This document shows positions 19,832-28,395 of a stretch of DNA of 64,000 nt, piece by piece (positions within the stretch are counted from its first letter, which is position 1; each line of letters starts with the position of its first letter). The notes under the pieces were generated by a model that saw only the letters and a program-made list of their open reading frames with translations, was not told the DNA's origin and ran no database searches. The DNA is from Longimycelium tulufanense (GTDB taxonomy: Bacteria; Actinomycetota; Actinomycetes; Mycobacteriales; Pseudonocardiaceae): assembly GCF_014645795.1 (NCBI RefSeq), contig NZ_BMMK01000003.1, positions 146,379-210,378 of the forward strand, written 5' to 3'. A program made the position numbers and the translations under genes.

Positions 19832-21262
19832 ATGAGTGATGTGCCGTTCGGGTTCCAGCCGCCCGAGGACCCCGAGGACCGGGGCTCGAAGCGGCCGGGG
19901 GGTGAGCAGCCCGGCGGGTCCTCTCCGCAGGGCCCCGGGGGTGGGCCGCCGCCCGGTTTCCCGGGCATGCCCGGCGGAGGCGCGTTCGACTTCGGCGCGC
20001 TGGGCCAGATGCTGACCCAGCTCGGCCAGATCCTCAGCCACGCCACGACCTCGAGCGGACCGGTCAACTACGACCTGGCGAAGCAGCTGGCGGCGCAGCG
20101 CCTGGCGGCCGGCGGCGCGGGCACCCCGACCAACGAGCAGGCCGGTGCGGTCGCGGACGCGGTGCACCTGGCCGAACTGTGGCTGGATGCGGTCACCACG
20201 CTGCCGGCGGGGGCACGCACGGCGCAGGCGTGGTCGGCCGAGGCGTGGGTGGAGTACACCGTCCCGACGTGGCGCCGGCTGTGCGACCCGGTGGCGCAGC
20301 GGGTGTCCGGCGCGTGGGTCGAGGCGTTGCCGGAGGAGGCGAAGCAGGCCGCGGGCCCGCTGCTGTCGATGCTGGGCCAGATGGGTGGCCTGGCCTTCGG
20401 GTCACAGTTGGGCAACGCGCTCGGTGAGCTGGCGTCGGAGGTGTTGACCTCGACCGACGTGGGGCTTCCGTTGGGTCCGGAGGCCACGGCAGCCCTGCTG
20501 CCGACCAACGTCGAGCGGTTCACCGCCGGCCTGGAGCGTCCGGCCAGCGAGGTGATGGTCTTCCTGGCCGCCCGGGAGGCGGCGCACCACCGGTTGTTCG
20601 CGCACGTGCCGTGGCTGCGGCAGCGGTTGCTGGCGACGGTGGAGGAGTACGCGCGCGGGATCAAGGTGGACACCGCCGCGCTGGAGGAGCTGGCCGGCCA
20701 GGTGGACCCGACCAACCCGGCCAGTATCGAGGAGGCCATGCGCTCCAACCTGTTGGAGCCGCAGACCACCCCGGAGCAGAAGGCGGCGCTGACCCGGCTG
20801 GAGACGTTGCTGGCCCTGGTCGAGGGCTGGGTGGACGTCGTGGTCGGCGACGCGGTGGGCGAGCGGCTGCCGGGCGCCGAGGCGTTGCGGGAGACGTTGC
20901 GCCGGCGGCGGGCCAGCGGCGGCCCGGCCGAGCAGACCTTCGCCACCCTGGTGGGTCTGGAGCTGCGTCCGCGCAAGCTGCGCGCGGCGGCCGCGCTGTG
21001 GCGCCTGGTCGGCGACCGGCACGGACTCGAGACACGGGACGGGGTCTGGGCGCACCCGGACCTGGTGCCCACGGCCGAGGACCTGGACGACCCGTTCGCC
21101 TTCGTCGAGCGGTTGGGTGGCGCCGGTGAACTCGAGGACCCGTTGGCCGCGCTGGAGCGGACCCGCGAGGCCGAGCGGCGCGCCAAGGAGGAGAAGCCGA
21201 CGGGCGAGGCCGAGCGCGAGGAAGGCGACGAGGGCGGGCAGCCCGGCGAGAGCGGGCGCTGA
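19832..21262 (+). CDS. DUF2342 / zinc-dependent hydrolase-like protein (Rv3195 type)
   Basis: A 476-residue protein of the DUF2342 (TIGR03624) family. The first 60 residues are Gly/Pro-rich and disordered, followed by the helical core. The conserved signature AAREAAHHRLFAHVPWL has HH in place of a full HExxH, so the metallohydrolase description in databases is uncertain. The C-terminus is strongly acidic. ATG start. It is divergent from the PDZ protease with only about 80 bp between starts, an arrangement shared with mycobacteria. Confidence 0.88.
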   Translation: MSDVPFGFQPPEDPEDRGSKRPGGEQPGGSSPQGPGGGPPPGFPGMPGGGAFDFGALGQMLTQLGQILSHATTSSGPVNYDLAKQLAAQRLAAGGAGTPTNEQAGAVADAVHLAELWLDAVTTLPAGARTAQAWSAEAWVEYTVPTWRRLCDPVAQRVSGAWVEALPEEAKQAAGPLLSMLGQMGGLAFGSQLGNALGELASEVLTSTDVGLPLGPEATAALLPTNVERFTAGLERPASEVMVFLAAREAAHHRLFAHVPWLRQRLLATVEEYARGIKVDTAALEELAGQVDPTNPASIEEAMRSNLLEPQTTPEQKAALTRLETLLALVEGWVDVVVGDAVGERLPGAEALRETLRRRRASGGPAEQTFATLVGLELRPRKLRAAAALWRLVGDRHGLETRDGVWAHPDLVPTAEDLDDPFAFVERLGGAGELEDPLAALERTREAERRAKEEKPTGEAEREEGDEGGQPGESGR

Positions 21263-21530
21263 TGCGTCCCTGGGCGGGCGCCGGCCCGCGCCGGCCTTCC
21301 TCCGTGGCTTGTCTGCTGCCTCTCCGGTAGCTGGCTGATGTGCCCCTCGTCCATCACCGCGGCGACCCGATTCGGCTGCGTCCCTTGTTTCTCGGCCACA
21401 ACTTTGGTCTTGGACCGCAATACCACTGGCCCGAGCCCGAGCCACGATTGCTCACTGCACGATCATTTGTCGCAACCCGCGGGACTCCGTTGATCGCTGA
21501 GTAGCCGGGAATGCCGCAGCCGGTCGGTCG

Positions 21531-22121
21531 TCAGTCGTCGCAGGCTGCCTCGCCGTTCTCCGCGACCTCGTCGCGCACTCCGTCGGCATCCTCGGGGTCC
21601 GCGCCGATGTTCCAGCCCGCCGCGGCGGACAGGCCCTCCAGGAAGCCGATAGCGCGTTCGGCGCGCGGGTAGCGCCGGACCAGTTCCCAGAAGTCCGGCC
21701 CGTGGCCGGGCACGAGCAGGTGCGTGAGCTCGTGCACGAGCACGTAGTCCAGCACCCACGCGGGGACCTCGCGTAACCGGTCGCTGACCCGGATCGTGCG
21801 CTCGCTTGGTGTGCAGGAGGCCCATCTGGTGCGCATGGGCGGCACCCAGCGCACGCCGAGGGGCACGGCGCGCCCGTCCAGGTACCGGCCGGAGAGCTCT
21901 CGGCAGCGAAGCAGCAACGCCGCGTCGGACGTGCGCGCCGGGGAGCGGCGCCGGCTTTCGCTGCGGTCGAGCCGGCGCAGCATCTCCGCCACCCAGTGTT
22001 CCTCCTCGGCCCGGGTCATCCGGGCCGGAATGAGCACGACCACCGTGTCGCCCTCCCGATAGGCGCTCACGGTTCGCCGCCGCCGGCGACTCCGGCGGAC
22101 CTCCACCCGCGGTTCGGCCAC
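21531..22121 (-). CDS. YgjP-type zinc metallopeptidase (M48/DUF45 family)
   Basis: A predicted soluble metallopeptidase of 196 residues. The zinc motif HELTH lies in LVHELTHLLVPGHGPDFW, with the distal zinc ligand in the conserved GHGPxFW segment. Upstream is the family signature TRWASCTPSERTIRVSDRL. GTG at 22121 is selected because the longer frame is Arg/Ala-rich without family similarity. The 268 bp beyond its stop (21263-21530) show no gene. Confidence 0.88.
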   Translation of the reverse strand: MAEPRVEVRRSRRRRRTVSAYREGDTVVVLIPARMTRAEEEHWVAEMLRRLDRSESRRRSPARTSDAALLLRCRELSGRYLDGRAVPLGVRWVPPMRTRWASCTPSERTIRVSDRLREVPAWVLDYVLVHELTHLLVPGHGPDFWELVRRYPRAERAIGFLEGLSAAAGWNIGADPEDADGVRDEVAENGEAACDD

Positions 22122-22465
22122 GGGCTCACCGTATGCGGCCCGGCGGACGCGCGGGGCGCAAACCCCACCGGTCCGGGTGAACAACACCGACCACTGGCAC
22201 GCCTACCTGCGCTAATGCCGGGTTGTGCATGGGTGCGCGGGTAGCGTGACCGGCATGGCGGCCTGGCGTGGGTCCCGGCGCTGGTACGGAGTGGATTCCA
22301 CCCGAGGGCCACGGCGGGCGTGACGGAGTGGGAACCCGACGAGTGGGGGTGGAGCCGCCGGCTCCGGGGTGCACCAGGACGCCTGGTCAGGTCCCCGAGC
22401 GCGACGGGCGATCGTGCTCAACACCCCGGCTCCGGGCCGGGGTCAACTGGTCAAGGGAGGCAGCC

Positions 22466-22627
22466 GTGGCGCAAACCACGACGACGTACAACGGCTACTG
22501 CGTCAAGTGCCGTGCCAAGCGCGACTTCGAAGGAACGGTCCAGGAGAAGAACGGCCGCAGGATGGCCAAGGGCGTGTGTCCCCAGTGCGGCACGAACATG
22601 ACCCGGATCCTGGGCAAGGCGTCTTGA
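22466..22627 (+). CDS. DUF5679-like small zinc-ribbon protein
   Basis: A 53-residue protein starting at GTG 22466 with AAGGGAGG five bases upstream. It contains CVKC near residue 12 and CPQCG near residue 40, forming a zinc ribbon. The segment NGYCVKCRAKRDFEG...GRRMAKGVCPQCGTNMTRILG is characteristic of the DUF5679 family of actinobacteria. The function is unknown. A hairpin terminator follows 18 bp after the stop, so it is probably monocistronic. Confidence 0.9.
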   Translation: MAQTTTTYNGYCVKCRAKRDFEGTVQEKNGRRMAKGVCPQCGTNMTRILGKAS

Positions 22628-22645
22628 CGCGGCCTCGAGCCACCT

Positions 22646-22677
22646 GCGGGGCGGTCCTCAACGGAGGACCGCCCCGC
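22646..22677 (+). terminator. hairpin terminator after the zinc-ribbon gene
   Basis: GCGGGGCGGTCCTC (22646-22659) pairs perfectly with GAGGACCGCCCCGC (22664-22677) across a four-base loop. No T-run follows. The strong 14-bp stem and its position right after the stop support the call. Confidence 0.75.
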
Positions 22678-22772
22678 CTCCTGTCAACCCCACTTCCACG
22701 CCCTGTGGATAACCACAACAGCCTGTGGATGGTCATTTTCGCTGCGTGACGATCGCTGGCACGCTGCAAAAC

Positions 22773-23840
22773 ATGATCACGACGACACCCCCAGACACCC
22801 GCGAGGACCTGCCACGACGGCCCCGACTACTACCGGGGCTGGCGGTCCTCTGGCGTTCCCCGGCAACCGCACAGCTCGGCATCGACCCGGCCCGCGCCGC
22901 GGTCGTGCAGGGCCTCACCGCGCCCCAAGCCCGGCTCCTGCGCGACCTCGACGGCCACCACACCGTTGAGGAGCTGACCGCGGACGACACCACCGGCGAG
23001 ATCACCGAGCTGCTCGCCCTACTGGCCGGGCGCGGCCTGCTGGAGGACGCCACGCCACCACCCGGGCCCGGGGAGTGGGCGCTGTCCCCGCACCTGGCAC
23101 CGGAGCTGGTCGGCTGGAGCCTGGGCACGGGCCGCCCGGCCCGCGGCGCGATCACCGACCGCGCCGACACCGCGGTCGTCGTACAGGGCAACGGCCGGCT
23201 CACCGTCGCGGTGGCCACCGCGCTCGCCACCGCCGGAATCGGCCGCGTCCACGTCCTGACCACCGGAGCCGTCCGGCCGGAGGACACCGGAACCGGCTAC
23301 CGCGACGCCGACGTGGGCCGAGCCAGGGACGAGGCCGCCATGGACGCGGTGTCACGCGCCGCGCCAGACGTCCTGGCCAGCCGCACACCACCACAACACG
23401 GACCGGACCTGACGATCCTGGCGGACGCGGTCGTCCCGGATCCGACACGGGTCAGCCGCCTCACCCGAGACGGTCACCCACACCTCGCGGTTCGCGTCCG
23501 CGACGGCACAGGGATGGTGGGTCCGGTGGTCCTCCCCGGTCGCTCGAGCTGCCTCCGCTGCGCCGACCTCCACCGGGCGGACCGCGACCGCGGCTGGCCC
23601 ACGATGGCCGCCCAACTCGCCGGCCACACCCAGCACGCGGACATCGCCAGCACCCTCATGACCACCGGCCTGGCCGTCGCGCAAGCCTTACTGATCCTGG
23701 GCTGGCCAGACACCGACACCAAGCCACCACCGACCTACAACGGCACGCTCGAGCTCGATCCGGTGCGCGGAACAATCCTCCGCCGCACCTGGCCGCCGCA
23801 CCCCTCCTGTCCATGCCGTCGCGACAAACGCAAACACTGA
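22773..23840 (+). CDS. E1/ThiF-like protein resembling cyclodehydratase partner proteins
   Basis: A 355-residue protein with an N-terminal winged-helix-like region, a central Rossmann-like segment (AVVVQGNGRLTVAVATALATAGIGRVHVL) and a C-terminal SSCLRCADLHRADRDRGWP motif. It closes with CPCRR, giving two CxxC/CxC zinc sites. This pattern matches ThiF-like leader-binding proteins of azole-peptide (TOMM) clusters, but no cyclodehydratase partner or precursor peptide is recognised nearby. It has a fixed place beside the ABC1 kinase, as in mycobacteria (Rv3196), which suggests a housekeeping role. ATG 22773 is chosen over GTG 22746; no strong ribosome site marks either. Confidence 0.8.
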   Translation: MITTTPPDTREDLPRRPRLLPGLAVLWRSPATAQLGIDPARAAVVQGLTAPQARLLRDLDGHHTVEELTADDTTGEITELLALLAGRGLLEDATPPPGPGEWALSPHLAPELVGWSLGTGRPARGAITDRADTAVVVQGNGRLTVAVATALATAGIGRVHVLTTGAVRPEDTGTGYRDADVGRARDEAAMDAVSRAAPDVLASRTPPQHGPDLTILADAVVPDPTRVSRLTRDGHPHLAVRVRDGTGMVGPVVLPGRSSCLRCADLHRADRDRGWPTMAAQLAGHTQHADIASTLMTTGLAVAQALLILGWPDTDTKPPPTYNGTLELDPVRGTILRRTWPPHPSCPCRRDKRKH

Positions 23841-24195
23841 CAAGCCAGCTCAAACCCACCAAGAGAACGGGCCAAAACCAAACAGGGAACGGGATAGGGG
23901 GAAAGAGGGTTAAGGGGTAGGGAATGGGGAGGGCGGGGTGGGGGGTGGGGGGAGGGGGCGGGGAGGGGAGACCGACTCCGAACCCACGCCCCAGGGCCCT
24001 CCCGAGCGCCGTTCGCGGCCCGGCTCCCGGCCTCGGGGCCGGACCCCGGATTAGTCCCCTGGGCAGGGCTGGGCCGGGGTGGTTCGGCCGGACGGTGGAT
24101 GATCACTTCACCAGTGGCCTGTAGGTTGGCTACGCAGTATTCCGGTGACTGGCATTCCACTGCGTTCGCAGGCTCGCCCAAGGGAGAATCGCCGC
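23841..24195. other. gene-free stretch, 355 bp, with a G-tract
   Basis: No credible gene in either direction. The left part (about 23878-23970) is an almost pure G/A tract on the plus strand and is listed separately. The right part leads into the ABC1 kinase and probably holds its promoter. Confidence 0.6.
23892..23968 (+). repeat. G-rich polypurine tract with G-quadruplex potential
   Basis: About 77 bases in which the plus strand is nearly all G and A and contains more than ten runs of three to six G separated by one to four bases. The composition is sharply strand-asymmetric compared with the flanks. Such sequence can form G-quadruplexes on the plus strand, the coding strand of both neighbouring genes. 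It is 230-300 bp upstream of the ABC1 kinase start. Confidence 0.8.
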
Positions 24196-25512
24196 GTGAC
24201 CGACATCCCGCGTCGAACCGTCCAGCGCACCGCCAAGCTCGCCAGTCTGCCGCTGGGCGTGGCCGGGCGGGTCGCGGCCGGGTGGGGCAAGCGGTTGGCC
24301 GGCCGCAGCGCGGAGGAAGTGTCCGCGGAGGTGTCCGCCCGGACCGCGGAGCAGGTCTTCGCGGTGCTCGGCCAGCTCAAGGGTGGCGCGATGAAGTTCG
24401 GGCAGGCCCTGAGCGTGTTCGAGGCCGCGGTGCCCGACGAGCTCGCCGCCCCCTACCGCGAGGCGTTGACCCGGCTGCAGTCCGCCGCTCCCCCGCTGGC
24501 CGCACGTACCGTGCACCGCGTGCTGGCCGAGCAGCTGGGCCGGAGCTGGGCCCGCCGGTTCGCCGAGTTCGACGACGAGCCGGCCGCGGCGGCCAGCATC
24601 GGCCAGGTGCACCGCGCGGTGTGGCACGACGGCCGCGAGGTCGCGGTGAAGGTGCAGTACCCGGGCGCGGACGAGGCGTTGCTGGCCGACCTGCGCCAGC
24701 TGCAGCGGTTCAGCCGCCTGTTCCAGGCGCTGGTGCCAGGAACCGAGGTCAAGCCGCTGCTCAACGAACTCCGGGACCGGATGGCAGAGGAGCTCGACTA
24801 CCGCAGCGAGGCTGACAACCAGCGGGCGTTCGCCGCCGCTTTCGACGGCGACTCGCGGGTGCGCGTGCCCAAGGTGGTCGCGAGCGCGCCGAAGGTGATG
24901 GTGACCGAGTGGGTCAGCGGCGACCCGCTGTCCCGGATCATTCGGGAAGGCAGCCGGGAGGAGCGCGACGCGGCGGGCCGGCGACTCGCGGAGTTCCATT
25001 TCTCTTCACCGGCGCGGGTCGGCCTGCTGCACGCCGACCCGCACCCGGGCAACTTCATGATCCTCCCGGACGGCCGGATGTGTGTCATCGACTACGGCGC
25101 GGTGGCCCGGCTTCCCGACGGCCTGCCCCCGACGCTGGGCGTGATGACACGCCTGGCGTTGGAGCGGCGTTCAGCGGAGCTGCTCGAGTTGTTGCGCAAC
25201 GAGCACTTCGTGCGGCCGGGCACGGAGCTCGACGCCGACGAGGTCCTGGACTACCTCGCGCCGTTCGTGGAGCCACTACGTCCGGAGCGGTTCCACTTCA
25301 CCCGCCGCTGGCTGCAGTCCCAGGCCGAGCGGATCGGCGACCTGCAGAGCGACGACTTCCGCACCGGCCGCTCGCTGAACCTGCCACCGCAGTACCTGCT
25401 CATCCACCGGGTGACGTTTGGCGCCATCGGGATCATGTGCCAGCTCGATGCCGAGGTGCCGGCGCGGGCGATCGTGACGGAGTGGCAACCGGGTTTCGCC
25501 GGTGACGAATAG
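24196..25512 (+). CDS. ABC1/UbiB family atypical kinase (Rv3197 type)
   Basis: A 438-residue ABC1/AarF/UbiB-type protein. The family motif KFGQALSVFEAAVPDE lies near residue 60, the Ala-rich loop AAASIGQVHRAV near residue 135 and the nucleotide-binding Lys in EVAVKVQYPG. The catalytic loop is HADPHPGNF near residue 280, with the metal-binding Asp in VIDYGAV. GTG at 24196 follows AAGGGAGA. It sits between the E1-like gene and whiB7 as in Mycobacterium. Some mycobacterial relatives have been discussed with intrinsic macrolide resistance near whiB7; the substrate is unknown. Confidence 0.92.
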   Translation: MTDIPRRTVQRTAKLASLPLGVAGRVAAGWGKRLAGRSAEEVSAEVSARTAEQVFAVLGQLKGGAMKFGQALSVFEAAVPDELAAPYREALTRLQSAAPPLAARTVHRVLAEQLGRSWARRFAEFDDEPAAAASIGQVHRAVWHDGREVAVKVQYPGADEALLADLRQLQRFSRLFQALVPGTEVKPLLNELRDRMAEELDYRSEADNQRAFAAAFDGDSRVRVPKVVASAPKVMVTEWVSGDPLSRIIREGSREERDAAGRRLAEFHFSSPARVGLLHADPHPGNFMILPDGRMCVIDYGAVARLPDGLPPTLGVMTRLALERRSAELLELLRNEHFVRPGTELDADEVLDYLAPFVEPLRPERFHFTRRWLQSQAERIGDLQSDDFRTGRSLNLPPQYLLIHRVTFGAIGIMCQLDAEVPARAIVTEWQPGFAGDE

Positions 25513-25604
25513 CCGTGCTCCCAAACGGGGCCACGGGTTCTGGCCAGCACCGCGGAAACGATCGGGAGACGTTGCTCCACGACGCGGGTAGCGAGCTGAG
25601 CGGC

Positions 25605-25787
25605 TCACCACCAGTCGGTCGGTAGCTTCCCCTCGATGTCCCGCACGTGTCGCCGCGCGCAGTCGGGGCACAGCCAGCGGGTCTGTTCCCCGGAACGCTC
25701 GGCGACCCAGGTGAGTGCGGTCAGGGAGTCCTCGGTGTCTCGCCGGGCTCCGCATCGCAGACAGACGGCGACCGTCCGGTTGGTCAC
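25605..25787 (-). CDS. small zinc-ribbon protein
   Basis: A 60-residue protein starting at GTG 25787, 26 bp after the methyltransferase stop on the same strand, so probably co-transcribed. It carries CLRC near residue 9 and CPDC near residue 40, a zinc-ribbon arrangement, and ends in PTDWW. No family was recognised. The open frame extends upstream into the methyltransferase gene, but only the part after the GTG looks coding. Confidence 0.7.
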   Translation of the reverse strand: MTNRTVAVCLRCGARRDTEDSLTALTWVAERSGEQTRWLCPDCARRHVRDIEGKLPTDWW

Positions 25788-25813
25788 GATCGCGACGATA
25801 CGCCGCGGCCCGA

Positions 25814-26698
25814 TCAGCCGGTCGGCGCGGTCCCCAGGTGGACGGTGTCCGCGGCCAACCAGTAGATGTCGTCCCGGGCACCCGCGAAGTGCGGGCTCGT
25901 GGTGTCGAGGAGTGCGTGGACCGCCTCCAGGTCGTCGGCGCCCAGCCGGTCCGCGGTGATCTCGAGCAGCCACCGTAGGCGATCGACCACGGCCTCGCGG
26001 ACCTGCGCGGACGCTGGGGCAGGGTGGTCGACGAGGGTGGTGAACGAGGTGACGTCCACCAGCCCGGCCGCGGCGAGCGCGCGCGTCCAGCCGACCGGGA
26101 GGCGCACCGCATCCGGCATCGTGTCCCGCAGCTCACGGAACCACTCACCGCGCGTCGCACACAGCCGGTGCTCCAGGCCGGGCGCCCCGATGCCCACGTC
26201 CCACGGCAGGGTGCGGGCCTCCAGCCCGCCCTCGGCGAGCGCCAGTCGGCCGCCCGGGGTGAGCAGGGCAGCAAGACGGCGCACGGCGAGCTGCTGGTCG
26301 GGCAGGTGGTGTACCACGTGGGACGCCCAGACGAGGTCTCCGGCGGGGATGTCGGTGAACGCCCTCGGGTCGGCAACGTCCGCCTTGACCGGTCGTACCT
26401 CGACCTGCCCGCCCAGCTGGCCGCGGACCAGGGCGACGCTGTGGTCGAGCACCTCCGGGGTCATGTCGACCAGGACGAGCGTTCCGCCGCCGTGGTCGGC
26501 CAGCTGACGGGCGAGTTCGAGGCTCATCCCGCCCGCACCGGGTCCGACGTCGATGACGGTGCGGGTGGATGCGGTCACAACGCTGCGGGCGATCTCCTGG
26601 TAGCTCGCCGTGGCAAGTGCGTCATGGCGGCTCAGATCACCGAGCTTCTCCGCCCAGTCGATTCCGTCGTGGCCGTGCCCGTGTCCGTGCGTTGTCAC
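25814..26698 (-). CDS. class I SAM-dependent methyltransferase
   Basis: A 294-residue methyltransferase. The N-terminus is His-rich (HGHGHGHD), which may bind metal. Motif I is VIDVGPGAGGMSLELA near residue 50, followed by the acidic end of strand 2 (LVLVDMTPEVL) and motif IV region GDLVWASHVVHHLPD. The C-terminal part is helical. GTG start at 26698. The methyl acceptor is unknown. It is convergent with the ABC1 kinase. Confidence 0.88.
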   Translation of the reverse strand: MTTHGHGHGHDGIDWAEKLGDLSRHDALATASYQEIARSVVTASTRTVIDVGPGAGGMSLELARQLADHGGGTLVLVDMTPEVLDHSVALVRGQLGGQVEVRPVKADVADPRAFTDIPAGDLVWASHVVHHLPDQQLAVRRLAALLTPGGRLALAEGGLEARTLPWDVGIGAPGLEHRLCATRGEWFRELRDTMPDAVRLPVGWTRALAAAGLVDVTSFTTLVDHPAPASAQVREAVVDRLRWLLEITADRLGADDLEAVHALLDTTSPHFAGARDDIYWLAADTVHLGTAPTG

Positions 26699-27269
26699 CC
26701 GATGGACGGTACGTCAATGAGCCGGCACTGTGAAAATGGACTTGCGGAACCGGTGCTCTTGGTCACGGCAATTCGGCCGCCTGCAACATCTGCCCAAGAT
26801 CAGCTGGATGGCGACAATTGCTGGTCCGACCGGGAAAGGACTTTTATGGTGCCCTGAACTTCGGTTCTGGGGAACGCCGCAACGCCCTGATGGGGCGGGA
26901 TGTTCCAGTTTCGTGCGGACCGGTCGCCACAGGGCAAGTAAGGGTATCGCGGGCGGACCGCGCCGTTGCGCTCGTAGATCGGGGCGGGTGGTGCTAAGGA
27001 GTGTCGGGGCGTAGGTGTGCATCTCCGGGCGGGCAGCGGCTCGAGGCACGAGGTGCGAATGATCCGTACCCCAGTCACGAACGGCGGCTATCACCGGAAT
27101 TCCCAGGCGCGTTCCCAGCAACGTGTTGGGAAAGCGTTCGAACAGTGATCAGCCGCGACAGACGGGGTCGGCGTTCGGCGGCGGGGCTGAGGAGCCCACG
27201 ATCGACCGGTCACACCGGGCCCGATTGGGACTATCCCAACACAGTCTCAGAATCGTCCCGAAGCCGGCA
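26699..27269. other. gene-free stretch, about 570 bp, lower GC
   Basis: No convincing gene. The first 200 bp are noticeably less GC-rich than the rest of the window, and open frames on both strands have no family features. It may contain a decayed gene or long untranslated regions between the whiB7 operon and the methyltransferase. Confidence 0.5.
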
Positions 27270-27305
27270 CTGCCGGCGCCGCCCCGGGAAGGGCGACGCC
27301 GGCAG
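27270..27305 (-). terminator. composite hairpin terminator after the whiB7 operon
   Basis: CTGCCGGCG (27270-27278) pairs with CGCCGGCAG (27297-27305), with an inner CGCCC/GGGCG stem. It lies 11 bp beyond the last stop codon of the whiB7-coupled gene on the minus strand. Confidence 0.75.
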
Positions 27306-27316
27306 CGTTCGGTTTG

Positions 27317-27544
27317 TCAGCGACAGAGCCCGGTGGCGGCGCGGTTGGCCCGCCTGTCGGCATACCGCGCCAGCCAGCGCCATCGCTGGGTCCGGAGCAG
27401 CTGCCGCGCCAGGCGCTCCTGGCTGGCGGCAGCGTGGTCCTCATACATTCGGGTTCTGGCAAGGGCTTCATGGATGAGCATGGCGTTGGTCCCCAGGAAG
27501 ATCTGTTGTTCGGGTGTGCGGGCGAGCGTCAGCTGCGCGGTCAT
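27317..27544 (-). CDS. 75-residue protein translationally coupled to whiB7
   Basis: An unrecognised protein whose ATG overlaps the whiB7 stop (ATGA), implying coupled translation. It is mostly helical and basic. The N-terminus reads MTAQLTLARTPEQQIFLGTNA, followed by a central MLIHEALARTRMYEDHAAAS and an Arg/Ala-rich C-terminus. There is no signal peptide, membrane helix or Cys motif. A hairpin terminator follows immediately, so whiB7 and this gene form a two-gene unit. A longer open frame in the same register overlaps whiB7 and is rejected. A role in WhiB7 function or antibiotic stress is inference from coupling alone. Confidence 0.75.
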   Translation of the reverse strand: MTAQLTLARTPEQQIFLGTNAMLIHEALARTRMYEDHAAASQERLARQLLRTQRWRWLARYADRRANRAATGLCR

Positions 27545-27957
27545 GCGGCGGCCTCCTCGCTGCGGCGGTTCTGCTTGGGCAGCTCCGGAGCGGTCCGCTG
27601 CTCGGCCAGCTCCCGGGCGCGGTCCTCCTTGCGGGGACGGCCGCGCGGCCGCTTGCGCGCGATCACGTTGCCGCGCTCGAAGATCTCGCCGCCCCAGACG
27701 CCCCACGGCTCGCGCCGGGCCAGGGCACCGGCCAGGCACCGCGCCTTGACCGGGCAGCTGGCGCACAGCTGCTTGGCCTGCTCCAGCTGGGCCGGAGCCT
27801 CGGCGAACCACAGGTCCGGGTCGTTGACCCGGCAGGGCAGGGCGAGCTCCTCCGCAGGTGCGGCCGTCGCCAGCTCGGCGACGCCGACCGTGGAGCCCCC
27901 GACGGTCGGTGCGACGGGCAACGCCCCGCCGGCCAGCGGGACGGTGGCGGTGAACAT
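27541..27957 (-). CDS. whiB7: WhiB7 transcriptional regulator
   Basis: WhiB7 binds the primary sigma factor and activates intrinsic antibiotic-resistance genes, including its own. The 138-residue protein has four cluster cysteines (C in LPCRVNDPDLWF, then CASCPVKARC), the G[V/I]WGG turn within EPWGVWGGE, and the C-terminal AT-hook RGRPRK that distinguishes WhiB7 from other Wbl proteins. ATG at 27957 has GGAGGAG six bases upstream. It has a 475-nt upstream region with a uORF, a terminator and a candidate WhiB7 promoter. It lies directly downstream of uvrD2 on the same strand, as in Mycobacterium. Confidence 0.96.
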   Translation of the reverse strand: MFTATVPLAGGALPVAPTVGGSTVGVAELATAAPAEELALPCRVNDPDLWFAEAPAQLEQAKQLCASCPVKARCLAGALARREPWGVWGGEIFERGNVIARKRPRGRPRKEDRARELAEQRTAPELPKQNRRSEEAAA

Positions 27958-28052
27958 GAACGGCTCCTCCGTTCTGTCGTGCGGTACTACGGGTCGATCT
28001 GCATCTCGGTGTGCATCTCGGGTTTTCAAGGTGGTGCTGGATCTCCTTGGCC

Positions 28053-28102
28053 GGAGAAACACGAAGGCCGCGGATCCGACTTCGCGGTCCGCGGCCTTCG
28101 TG
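28053..28102 (-). terminator. leader terminator (attenuator) in the whiB7 5' region
   Basis: CACGAAGGCCGCGGA (28060-28074) pairs perfectly over 15 bp with TCCGCGGCCTTCGTG (28088-28102). In the minus-strand transcript the stem is followed by TTTCTCC. It starts 16 bases after the uORF stop and ends about 100 bases before whiB7. This is the arrangement expected for transcription attenuation, in which leader translation decides whether the hairpin forms. Confidence 0.85.
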
Positions 28103-28118
28103 AGCCTGTCCTGATCTG

Positions 28119-28331
28119 TCAGGGACTTCTCTCGAGCGGCGCGAACGAGCGAGCGCGGAAGGTTGCGTTCGGGACGTCGGTGGCGAGCATCAGCGGCTGG
28201 GCGATCACGGCCCACCGGACCTGGCGGCGGACATACTCCACGCCCGACTTACCCAGCTGCTGATCGGCGCGCGCGCCGAAACCCCCGGACAACCGGTGGC
28301 CAGGGGTCGCTGCCGTCGTAATCAGCTCCAT
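28119..28331 (-). CDS. whiB7 leader peptide (uORF), up to 70 residues
   Basis: The ATG at 28331 is preceded by a near-perfect ribosome site AAGGAGGT with about nine bases of spacing, among the best in the window. The frame runs 70 codons and stops just before the attenuator hairpin. Its sequence begins MELITTAATPGHRLSGG and shows no protein-family features, as expected for a leader peptide. Upstream ORFs with attenuation are known for whiB7/wblC of mycobacteria and Streptomyces. Translation of the whole frame is likely but not proven; shorter internal starts exist. Confidence 0.75.
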   Translation of the reverse strand: MELITTAATPGHRLSGGFGARADQQLGKSGVEYVRRQVRWAVIAQPLMLATDVPNATFRARSFAPLERSP

Positions 28332-28395
28332 CTCGGGCCACCTCCTTCATCCGGTAGTCGGTCGTCGTCCCGTCGGGCTCGCACCCGGCCCCTGC

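Noticed and set aside
22773..23840. A TOMM/azole-peptide biosynthetic cluster
   Set aside because: Only the E1-like protein is present; no cyclodehydratase, dehydrogenase or precursor peptide could be found within the neighbouring 10 kb.
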